From the NCBI RefSeq assembly GCF_000024345.1, contig NC_013729.1, forward strand, positions 4,340,001 to 4,404,000: DNA of 64,000 nucleotides, in the 5' to 3' direction. The stretch's first letter is position 1. Every line of letters begins with the position of its first letter. The position numbers were made by a program, and so were the translations under genes. This DNA is from Kribbella flavida DSM 17836. GTDB lineage: Bacteria > Actinomycetota > Actinomycetes > Propionibacteriales > Kribbellaceae. Positions 1-7,879 of this stretch are shown piece by piece. Below the pieces are notes generated by a model. That model was not told the DNA's origin. It searched no databases and saw only the letters and a program-made list of their open reading frames with translations.

Positions 1-1794
1 GGTGTGGGCGCGGTGCGCGAGCGAGTAGTAGTACGGCGTGAGCTCGTAGCGCTGGCGCAGGTTGGCCAGGTTGCTCGGTACGTCGCCGATCGAGTCCGGC
101 GAGGTCTCCGCGCAGTTGCACAGGTTCTCGGTGTGCGGCCGGATCGGCACGTCGAACCAGGAGGAGTTCGCGAACCACTGGGTGTAGAGCTCGTTCAGGT
201 CGGTGTTGAGCATCTCCCGGCGGAAGCCGCCGATGTCGGAGCCGAAGTAGTCGATGCCGGACATCGACATGTGCATCTGGACGTTCTGCTGGGAGGCGAG
301 CGCGGTGAGCTTCGACCCGATGTCGCCGGACCACATCGCCGTACCGGTCCGCTGGATGCCGCCGGCCGCGGACCGGGCCAGCATGAACGGCCGCTGCTGG
401 ACCGCGTTGTCGGTGTAGCCCTTGGCGATCCCGCGCGCCCACTCAAGGTTGTAGAGGTTGTGGTAGTCGGAGTGCGCGTGCTTGCCGGGCAGCAGGCCCG
501 CGGTCCAGTCGTTGGCGTCGTACATCTCGGGCTCACCGAGGTCCAGCCAGTGCCCCATCACGCCGTCGTTGACCAAGGGCTGGCGCTGGCCGTTGTGCCA
601 CTGGGTGCTCGCGGCCGGCTGGGTCCAGTCGATCATGCCGCCGCGGCCCCACCAGTCGTTCCCGGTCAGGTACGCCGGGCTGCAGCTGGAGCAGCCCGCC
701 CGGATCAGGTAGCCGGCACTGGCCATCGACGCGTGCTCGGGCAGGTTCTTGCCGATGTACGACTCCTCGATCGTCATCACGCCGACGCCGTTGGTGTTCT
801 TGTACTGCGCCAGCTTGGTGGCCGGGTTCGGGAAGTTGACCGGGTCCCACTCCAGCGTGCCCATCCGGGTGCTGTCCGAGCCCGCGGTGACACCGCCGAA
901 CCAGTTCACGTCGAGCATCACGCCGTCGGTCGGGAACTTGTTCGCCCGCAGCCCGGTCAGCGTGGCGTCGATCTCCGACCAGTTGTCGTAGCCGTACTCC
1001 GACATCCACAGGCCGAACGCCTTCTTCGGCGGCACCGGCGGGCGACCGGTCAGCTCGAGATAGTCCTTACGCAGATCCGGCAGGTCCGGCCCGGACATCA
1101 CGTACCAGCGCAACTGGTCGCCGAAGGTGTCCATCGTCCAGGGATCACCGGTCAGGTTCCACTGCTGCTTGTAGACCTGGTCGACGAACAAACCGTAGTT
1201 GGTCGTGCTCGCGCCGACCGCGAACAGCACCGGGATCTGCGCGTTGCCTACCGGACCGTTGTCGGCGTCGTAGAGCATCGCGTTGCCGTAGGCGCCGCCG
1301 GTCCGCTGACGCCCGACCCAGTCGCCGTCCGCGCTGCCGCCCAGGAAGAACTGCTCACCGAGCCCGTAGGCGTTCTGCATGGACGACTTGGTGAAGCTCA
1401 GGCCCTTCCAGGCCTGGTTGAGGTTGCGCGGGCAGGTGGTGTTCAGCAGAAGCTGCGGCACCCGGGTGGTGTCGTACACCGTGGCGCAGAGGGTGGTCGT
1501 GTTGACGTCCACCTTGATGCCCGGCGTGGTGAGCACGCCGCCGGCCTGGGTGAGGCTGGTCGGGCCGGGATAGTTGGTCTTGGCGATCTGGGTGGTGGTG
1601 AAGATCGGCGAGCCGGTGCCGGGTCCGGCACCCGCTCCCATCTCGAAGTGCACCAAGTCGTCGTCCAGGAACTCCACCACCAGGTAGTTGCCCCCGGCAG
1701 TGAACTGGACCCTCTGCACCACCGCTTGCGCCGGTGCGGCCGGCAGCACCACCAGCAGCGGGATCAGCAGCACGAAGGCCATCAGCCGCTTCAT
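1..1794 (-). CDS. Secreted glycoside hydrolase family 31 protein, C-terminus cut by left window edge
   Basis: The reading frame is open from an ATG at 1794 to base 1 (598 codons, no stop), so the C-terminus lies outside the window. The first ~24 residues form a signal peptide (MKRLMAF, a Leu/Val-rich core, then AQA). The GH31 (beta/alpha)8 barrel is clear: the nucleophile motif HWLDLGEPE gives Asp418 and the acid/base motif MWSGDIGS gives Asp491. GH31 enzymes are retaining glycosidases acting on alpha-glucosides, alpha-xylosides or related glycans; substrate cannot be read from this fragment. The ATG overlaps the stop of the upstream GH31 gene by 4 bp (ATGA), so the two are probably translationally coupled and secreted together. 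Confidence 0.88.
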   Translation of the reverse strand, partial: MKRLMAFVLLIPLLVVLPAAPAQAVVQRVQFTAGGNYLVVEFLDDDLVHFEMGAGAGPGTGSPIFTTTQIAKTNYPGPTSLTQAGGVLTTPGIKVDVNTTTLCATVYDTTRVPQLLLNTTCPRNLNQAWKGLSFTKSSMQNAYGLGEQFFLGGSADGDWVGRQRTGGAYGNAMLYDADNGPVGNAQIPVLFAVGASTTNYGLFVDQVYKQQWNLTGDPWTMDTFGDQLRWYVMSGPDLPDLRKDYLELTGRPPVPPKKAFGLWMSEYGYDNWSEIDATLTGLRANKFPTDGVMLDVNWFGGVTAGSDSTRMGTLEWDPVNFPNPATKLAQYKNTNGVGVMTIEESYIGKNLPEHASMASAGYLIRAGCSSCSPAYLTGNDWWGRGGMIDWTQPAASTQWHNGQRQPLVNDGVMGHWLDLGEPEMYDANDWTAGLLPGKHAHSDYHNLYNLEWARGIAKGYTDNAVQQRPFMLARSAAGGIQRTGTAMWSGDIGSKLTALASQQNVQMHMSMSGIDYFGSDIGGFRREMLNTDLNELYTQWFANSSWFDVPIRPHTENLCNCAETSPDSIGDVPSNLANLRQRYELTPYYYSLAHRAHT

Positions 1795-4700
1795 GGGCGT
1801 GCCACCGTGATGTTGTCGAGATTGATTCCGCCGGTGGCGTGGACCACCTTCAGCACGCGTTTACCCGCGGTGAGGTTGATCGTGAGCGTCGCGGTCCCCC
1901 AGGTGTCCCAGTTGCCGGTGCTCGGGAGATTGACCGAGCCGACGTTCACCCCGTCCACCTGGATCGTCCTGGTCGCGGCGGTCGGCGCGCCGTTGGCGTA
2001 GCGGAGCTTGATCACGTGGCTGCCGGTCGCGCTCGCGTGGGTGTCGACCTGGACGGCGTCTCCGGCCGTCTCGAAGCCGTCCACGAAGCCGGTGCCGGTG
2101 TACCCGGGGTGGTCGGTGTTGGTCGTCGTACCGGTGTTGCTGCCGAACTCGGCCTCGTACGCCGCCTTGTCGACACCGTTCAGTACGACGGTCCGCGCCG
2201 CCGCCGCGGACGCCGTCTTGACCAGCGTGAGCTGCTGGACCGGATCCCAGTACCAGCCCTCGGCTGCTGCCTGCAGCGCGGCGAGGGTGGCGTGCGCGGT
2301 CATCGCGACACCGCCCTTGGTCACGCTGGTCGGCTTGCTGGATGCCACCTGCAGTGTGCTCTTGGTGGCGAGCGGCGGAACGCTGACGGTGACTTGGTGA
2401 GCGGCGAAGTTCTCGGTGGAGGTGACCGTGCGGGTCAGGTTCGCCGAGTCCTCGAAGTACCCGTAGCTGGTCGTGCCGGACGGGTAGATGCGGAACGCCA
2501 GGTTCGTGTAGTTGTCGACGCTGTTGCCGATCGTGCCGCCCAGCTCGTAGTTCGCGTTCAGGTTGAGCGGGACGATGGCGCCGGCCTTGGCGTAGACGGG
2601 GATCGTGCCGGTGTCCGCGCTGTAGACCTTCGTTCCGGCGCCCTGAGCCCGGCCGCCGTTCCAGAAGTCGTACCACTCCCCCGCCGGCAGGTAGACGTTC
2701 TTGCTGGTCGCGCCCTGCGTGGTGATCGGTGCCACCAGCAACTGTCGGCCGAACATGTACTGCTGGTCCTGCGCGGCCGCGGTGGCGTCGCCCGGGTAGG
2801 CGACACTCATCGCCTGCATCATCGGCAGGCCGGTGGTGGACGCGTTCTTGGCTTCGGTGTAGAGGTACGGGATCAGGTTCATCCGGGTGTTCGCGAACTT
2901 GCGGAACTTCGGGATCACCGTCGTGTCGCCCGACCGCGCCTGGACGTTCCACGGCGTCCGGGCCTCCGAGACGCCGGGATTCGCCTTCTCCGAGTGGTAC
3001 TGCATGATCGGCGAGAACGTCGCCTGCGCGGTCGAGCGCAGGTACAGCTCGCTGCTCGGGAAGGTGCCGGTGAAGCCGGCCAGGTCCCACGACCAGAACG
3101 GGATGCCGGACTGGCCGGCACTCTGCCCGGCCCGAACGGCCTGCTGGAAGGCGTCGAAGGTGGAGGCCTGGTCACCCGCCCAGAAGATCGAGTTGGCCTG
3201 CGCGCCCGCCGTACCACCACGACTGAACAGCACGCCCTGGGTGCTGGTCTTGGTCTCGACGAAGTTCTTGTAGGCCCGGGTGTACTCGTTGGGGTAGGCG
3301 TTGTGCAGCTCGTCGCCCTTGCGGCCGCTGCCGCTGGTCACGTTGCGGCCGAAGACCGCCTCGCTGCCGTCGGTCTTGAAGCCGTCGATGCCGATGTCGT
3401 CGAACAGGTACGAGCGCTTGCTCATCCACCAGTTGGTGGCGGTGGTCTTGGTGAAGTCGGGCACCGTGCTGTTGCCGAACCACTGACCCGACGGGATCCG
3501 GTAGGGGCCTCCGGCACCGTCCCCGAGCACGTAGCCCTGGGCGACGGCGTAGTCGCGGTCGTTGATGTGCTGCTGCGGCGCCGTCGGCGGGTTGGTGTCG
3601 AAGTCCTGCTTCAGCACCGGGATCTGCCACAGGATCATCTTGATGTTCTGGTTGTGGGCGGCGGTGACCATCGCCTTCGGGTCCGACCACGCGCTGCCCG
3701 GTGGGAACGTCAGGTCGCTGTAGGCGAGCGCCTGGCTCCCGGGCTTCGGCGTGTACGTCGCGCCGTGCCACAGGTAGAACGTCGCCTCGTCGGCCCACTG
3801 CTCGAGCACCATCGCCGAGTGCGGGATGTTGTTCGACGTGACGTTGGCCAGTTCGGCGTTCACCTCCGCCTGGGTGTTCCACTCGTTCGCGGACATCCAC
3901 AGGCCGAAGGACCACTTCGGCGGCAGCTTCGGCCGGGCGGTGACCGCCGTGTACTGGTCGAGCATCTCGGCCCGGGTGCCGGTGAAGAAGTGGTAGTCGA
4001 CCGTCGCGTTGAGCGCGCCCCCGGTGTCCACCGTGAACCCGGCCATGTCGCTGAGATGCGTGCCGAGGTTGAACACCGAGTACCGGGTGCTGGGCACGTA
4101 GATGCCGTAGCCGGCGGAGTTCGTGAAGAACGGGACGCTCAGGTAGGTGCGACCCGTCGGGCCCTGGTCCTGGTACTGGTTGTACACGTAGTTGTGGACG
4201 TCCTTGCCGCGCTGGTTCAGCGCGTCGTACCGCTCGCCGAATCCTTCGAAGCGTTCGGCGGCCGGTGAGAGCCAGTGGTCCTCGATCTTGGTGACCGTCG
4301 TACTGCCGTCACTGGCCCAGCCGGTGTTGCGGAAGACCGCGGGGTCGTACTGACGCGCGATGAGCGTGGTGCCGTCGCCCTTGTAGACCGCGACCCGGTA
4401 CGGACTCTTCTGGATCTTCACGACCACCTTGGTGGTGGCCAGCTGCAGGGTGGTCGCGCTGTCGGTCACCGTGTAGGCCGTCGAACCGCTGATGTTCAGA
4501 CCGGTCCCGGTCGGCGCGACCTGGACGTGGAAGCGGTCGGTCGCGGGGAACGCGAACCTGACCTTCGGGGTGAAGCTGCCCGCGGTGTCCCCGGTGGTGA
4601 CGTCGACGCTGGTGCCGTTGTTGACGAAGCCGGAGACGTTGCCGGTCCCGGAGTACGAGGTGACCGCGAACGAGAACGGGCCGCTGGTCTTCTGGTTGGC

Positions 4701-5117
4701 GCCGTCGACGTCGGCGTTCACCGTGTAGGTGATCTTGTCGCCGCGGGCGAAGGTGCCTAAAGCAACTTTCCAGTAGGTGTTGTTGCCGCTGTTGTAGTCG
4801 AAGGCGGCGCCGACCGGGGTCTGGTTCACCCCGTTCTTGGTCCAGGTGATCCAGACGGTCTGGCCGGGCGAGACCGGCCAGGTGGTGGCCTTGACCTGGA
4901 CGGCCTGGCCCGCCATCGGGTCACGGGGCGCGCGTTCGGTCGGGGCCGTGTTGTAGAGCTCGTCCGCGCCGTACGGGGCGTGGAAGACGCCCGTCAGCGT
5001 GCCGGCGTACGCCGGCGTCGGAGCGAACTGGAAGAGCACGGCGGCGAACACCAGCAGCGCGGCAACGCAGCGTTTGCGGAGGAGGGCGGGTTGTCGGGGC
5101 GTGACGGCATGACTCAT
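1791..5117 (-). CDS. Secreted GH31 alpha-glycosidase with C-terminal carbohydrate-binding module
   Basis: 1108 residues. A signal peptide covers residues ~1-39 (hydrophobic core, then AYA). An N-terminal beta-sandwich is followed by the GH31 barrel with nucleophile Asp583 in FKTDGSE and acid/base Asp649 in WAGDQAS. The last ~130 residues (from AYEAEFG to DNITVARP) look like a CBM35/CBM6-type beta-sandwich, which binds polysaccharide. The length and CBM resemble secreted alpha-glucosyltransferases as well as alpha-glucosidases, so hydrolase versus transglycosylase is open. It is first in an operon with the GH31 gene at 1-1794 (4-bp overlap), and a ROK repressor lies just upstream on the same strand. 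The start at 5117 is preceded by a moderate GAGG ribosome-binding site. Confidence 0.9.
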   Translation of the reverse strand: MSHAVTPRQPALLRKRCVAALLVFAAVLFQFAPTPAYAGTLTGVFHAPYGADELYNTAPTERAPRDPMAGQAVQVKATTWPVSPGQTVWITWTKNGVNQTPVGAAFDYNSGNNTYWKVALGTFARGDKITYTVNADVDGANQKTSGPFSFAVTSYSGTGNVSGFVNNGTSVDVTTGDTAGSFTPKVRFAFPATDRFHVQVAPTGTGLNISGSTAYTVTDSATTLQLATTKVVVKIQKSPYRVAVYKGDGTTLIARQYDPAVFRNTGWASDGSTTVTKIEDHWLSPAAERFEGFGERYDALNQRGKDVHNYVYNQYQDQGPTGRTYLSVPFFTNSAGYGIYVPSTRYSVFNLGTHLSDMAGFTVDTGGALNATVDYHFFTGTRAEMLDQYTAVTARPKLPPKWSFGLWMSANEWNTQAEVNAELANVTSNNIPHSAMVLEQWADEATFYLWHGATYTPKPGSQALAYSDLTFPPGSAWSDPKAMVTAAHNQNIKMILWQIPVLKQDFDTNPPTAPQQHINDRDYAVAQGYVLGDGAGGPYRIPSGQWFGNSTVPDFTKTTATNWWMSKRSYLFDDIGIDGFKTDGSEAVFGRNVTSGSGRKGDELHNAYPNEYTRAYKNFVETKTSTQGVLFSRGGTAGAQANSIFWAGDQASTFDAFQQAVRAGQSAGQSGIPFWSWDLAGFTGTFPSSELYLRSTAQATFSPIMQYHSEKANPGVSEARTPWNVQARSGDTTVIPKFRKFANTRMNLIPYLYTEAKNASTTGLPMMQAMSVAYPGDATAAAQDQQYMFGRQLLVAPITTQGATSKNVYLPAGEWYDFWNGGRAQGAGTKVYSADTGTIPVYAKAGAIVPLNLNANYELGGTIGNSVDNYTNLAFRIYPSGTTSYGYFEDSANLTRTVTSTENFAAHQVTVSVPPLATKSTLQVASSKPTSVTKGGVAMTAHATLAALQAAAEGWYWDPVQQLTLVKTASAAAARTVVLNGVDKAAYEAEFGSNTGTTTNTDHPGYTGTGFVDGFETAGDAVQVDTHASATGSHVIKLRYANGAPTAATRTIQVDGVNVGSVNLPSTGNWDTWGTATLTINLTAGKRVLKVVHATGGINLDNITVARP

Positions 5118-5233
5118 CTACAGCCTCACTTGTCTGCCCGGCGCCGGCCGGGAGTGTGGGTTCGGCGCGGCCGGGACAGGTGTCCGGCGCGCCGGGGCGG
5201 ATCCCGGCCGCAGCCGGGGGTGTGATGGTTCGG

Positions 5234-6415
5234 TCAGGCGGAGCGGGTGGTCAGGGACGGGCGGTCGGCTTCGTCGGGTCGGAGGTTGGGCTGGAAGAGC
5301 TCGCCGAGGAAGAGGCCGGCGGCTCCTTGCGCCCAGGCCTCGTCGTCCCAGTCGTCGACGACGACCTCCAGATCACGCTGGAGCCCGTCGAACACGGCCT
5401 GGCGCAGAGCGGTGTCGAAGCCGGGCAGCAGCAGGTCGCTCGCGCGCGTCCCCTCCCCGGCCAGCACGATGAGCTTCGGATTCAACAGGTTGACCAGGTT
5501 GCCGACGGCCGTCCCCAGGGTCCGGCCGACATGGTCGAACACGGCCCGCGCGGCGTCGTCGCCGCCTCGCGCCAGGTCGACCGCTTGCTCGATGGACGAC
5601 GTGCCGGTGGCGGTGAGAATGGCCGGCTCGCCGATCAGTGATTCCAGGCAGCCCCGTGCGCCGCAGGCACAGACCGGACCGTCGGGCGCCACCTTGGTGT
5701 GGCCGAACTCGCCGGCACCACCGCCGGCACCGCGGTACAGCCGGCCGTCGAGCACCATGCCGAGGCCGACACCGCGCCCGATGCTGACGACGGCGACGTC
5801 GGACACCCCGCGGCCGGCGCCGAACCACTGCTCGTTGGCGACCAGCGTGTTGACGTCGTTGTCCACCACGACCGGGAGGCCGGTGCGCTTCTCCAGCAAC
5901 GCGGCCAGGTCGACGTCGTGCCAGTCGGAGTACGTCGCGTGCCGCACGACCCCGCTCGCCCGGTCGATCATGCCGGCCAGACCGACGCCCACGCCGTACA
6001 CCGGGCCCACCTTCGCGGTGAACCTCTTCACCACCGCCGCGACGGTCCGCACGACGGTGTCGACGTCGTCGTTCGCCACCGCGACCGTCGCCCGCTGGAC
6101 GATGGCCGCGTTGAGATCCGTGAGCACCGCGACGACGCGGGTCTCGGTGAGCTTGATGCCGATCACGTAGCCCGCATCCGGCTTGAGACCGAGCAGCACC
6201 GGCCGCCGCCCGCCTCCGGACGACGCGATCTCGCGCTCCTCGACCACACCGGTGCCGATCAGTTCGCCGACGATCTCCGAGACGGTGGGCAGGCTCAACC
6301 CGGTCCGCTTGGCCAGCTCCGTCCGCGACACCAGGCCGCCACGAAGCTCGCCCAGCACCAGCGACGAGTTGATCTCGCGGATCAGCTCCTTGCTGCCCAC
6401 CCGGACCGGCTGCAC
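5234..6415 (-). CDS. ROK family transcriptional repressor
   Basis: About 393 residues. An N-terminal winged helix (LVSRTELAKRTGLSLPTVSE, residues ~30-65) is followed by a ROK sugar-kinase-like domain with the zinc-binding cysteine motif CACGARGCLE and the EFGH motif. ROK repressors bind sugars or sugar phosphates and release DNA. I chose the GTG at 6415 (VQPVRVGS) because a purine-rich AGAGGGGGTGG site precedes it; the frame can be extended to 6487, but the extra residues (MTWRSPRV) look non-conserved. The gene sits 116 bp upstream of the secreted GH31 pair on the same strand, so control of that operon in response to a released sugar is the simplest inference. Confidence 0.9.
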   Translation of the reverse strand: MQPVRVGSKELIREINSSLVLGELRGGLVSRTELAKRTGLSLPTVSEIVGELIGTGVVEEREIASSGGGRRPVLLGLKPDAGYVIGIKLTETRVVAVLTDLNAAIVQRATVAVANDDVDTVVRTVAAVVKRFTAKVGPVYGVGVGLAGMIDRASGVVRHATYSDWHDVDLAALLEKRTGLPVVVDNDVNTLVANEQWFGAGRGVSDVAVVSIGRGVGLGMVLDGRLYRGAGGGAGEFGHTKVAPDGPVCACGARGCLESLIGEPAILTATGTSSIEQAVDLARGGDDAARAVFDHVGRTLGTAVGNLVNLLNPKLIVLAGEGTRASDLLLPGFDTALRQAVFDGLQRDLEVVVDDWDDEAWAQGAAGLFLGELFQPNLRPDEADRPSLTTRSA

Positions 6416-6539
6416 CCTGCCACCCCCTCTTACTAAGGTCACCGAAGGAAGTCCTCGGACGCTAACCCGCGGTGATCGCCAGGTCAACAGTTCGACGCGG
6501 TGGGGTCGTGCCGGTCAGCCCCTCGGCCACCGACGCCGG

Positions 6540-6570
6540 AAGCCCGCCGGTCTCTCGGACCGGCGGGCTT
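6540..6570. terminator. Strong hairpin between ROK gene and epoxide hydrolase
   Basis: A perfect 13-bp stem (left arm 6540-6552, AAGCCCGCCGGTC; right arm 6558-6570) with a 5-base loop. It sits downstream of the epoxide hydrolase stop at 6597 and would end its leftward transcript before the ROK gene. Confidence 0.75.
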
Positions 6571-6596
6571 TCCGGATGGTGGACGGCGGATTCGGA

Positions 6597-7778
6597 CTAC
6601 CGGGTCAGGTGGCGGAAGAACCCCCGGATGTCGTCGATCAGCAGGTCGGGCGCGTCCTGGGTCGCCCAGTGGCCGCCGCGGGGGTGTTCGGTCCAGGAGA
6701 CGATGTTCTGGTGGTCACGGTCGGCGAAACGGCGCAGCGGGGTGAAGTCGTTGGCGAAGCTGGCCAGGCCGGTCGGGGCCGTCGTCGGCTCGGTCGGGTG
6801 CTCGGCGTGGTGGTCCTCGTAGTAGAAGCGGGCCGAGGACGCGGCCGTGTTCGTGAGCCAGTAGATGGTCGCGTTGGTGAGAACGTGCTCGTCGTCGCAG
6901 CTGGCCAGCAGTTGCGCGATCCAGGCGAGCTGGCCGGTCGGTGAGTCGGCCAGCGCGTGGGCCAGGTTCTGCGGGCCGGTCTCCTGCAGCCGCGCGTACG
7001 CCGACATCTCCTCGTTGAACTTCTGCAGGAACCCGAGGTACTCCAGGTCCTGCGGCGTCATGCCCTCGAACTCGGCCGGGTCACCGGACGGGAAGGAGAA
7101 CAGCTGCGTCACGTGCACCCCGATCACCTGCTCGGGCGCGATCCGGCCGAGCTCCGGGCTGACGAACGACCCCACGTCGTTGCCGTGGGCCCCATAACGC
7201 TGGTAGCCCAGCCGCCGCATCAGCTCGGCCCACGCCCGCGCGGTCCGGTGCCGGTTCCAGCCCTTCTCGTGGGTCGGGCCGGAGAACCCGAAGCCCGGCA
7301 GGGACGGAACGACGAGATGGAACGCGTCGGCGGCGTCGCCCCCGTGCGCGACCGGATCGGTCAGCGGGCCGATCAGCTCGAGGAACTCGACCACCGAGTT
7401 CGGCCAGCCGTGCGTCAGGATCAGCGGCGTCGCGTCCGGCTCCGGCGAACGGACGTGCAGGAAGTGGATGTTCTGCCCGTCGATCGTCGTGGTGAAGTGC
7501 GGGTACTCGTTCAGCCGCGCCTCCCACTTGCGCCAGTCGTAGCTGTCTCGCCAGTGCTCGACCAGCCGCTGCACGTACTCCAGCGGTACGCCGTACTCCC
7601 AGCCGGGTACCACCGGCCCGCGCTGCACTCCGTCGGTGACCTGGTCGCGCGGCAACTCGTTGGTGTAGCGGACGCGCTGAAGCCGGTCGACGAGGTCGTC
7701 GAGCTGGGCCTGGGGTACCTCGATCCGGAGCGGCCGCACCGATTCGTCGGCGCCGGCCGGGTGGTTGTTCGTCTGCAT
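6597..7778 (-). CDS. Epoxide hydrolase (alpha/beta hydrolase, EHN-type)
   Basis: 393 residues from the ATG at 7778, which follows a GGGAG site; the upstream frame extension has no support. The N-terminal ~110 residues match the epoxide hydrolase N-terminal (EHN) lid region (RIEVPQAQLDDL). The hydrolase core shows HGWPNSVVEF (oxyanion hole region), the nucleophile in GNDVGSF (Asp), a lid tyrosine in FYYEDHH and the catalytic His in RGGHWATQD. Such enzymes open epoxides to diols in the cytosol, usually for detoxification or terpenoid turnover. The gene is divergent from the LuxR-type regulator at 7880 with 101 bp between the starts. Confidence 0.9.
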   Translation of the reverse strand: MQTNNHPAGADESVRPLRIEVPQAQLDDLVDRLQRVRYTNELPRDQVTDGVQRGPVVPGWEYGVPLEYVQRLVEHWRDSYDWRKWEARLNEYPHFTTTIDGQNIHFLHVRSPEPDATPLILTHGWPNSVVEFLELIGPLTDPVAHGGDAADAFHLVVPSLPGFGFSGPTHEKGWNRHRTARAWAELMRRLGYQRYGAHGNDVGSFVSPELGRIAPEQVIGVHVTQLFSFPSGDPAEFEGMTPQDLEYLGFLQKFNEEMSAYARLQETGPQNLAHALADSPTGQLAWIAQLLASCDDEHVLTNATIYWLTNTAASSARFYYEDHHAEHPTEPTTAPTGLASFANDFTPLRRFADRDHQNIVSWTEHPRGGHWATQDAPDLLIDDIRGFFRHLTR

Positions 7779-7879
7779 GTCGGTCTCCCTGAAGTTGAGC
7801 CTTCGCCGGACCTCCGCCGGTTTAGCATCAAGCGTGCTGACGGTCCGGCTCCGGCGAATCCCTGGTTTGCGGTATATCC

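Noticed and set aside
4..4760. Long plus-strand open frames antisense to the GH31 genes
   Set aside because: They are GC-bias shadows: Arg/Val/Gly-rich translations with no domains, while the minus strand carries signal peptides and GH31 catalytic motifs.
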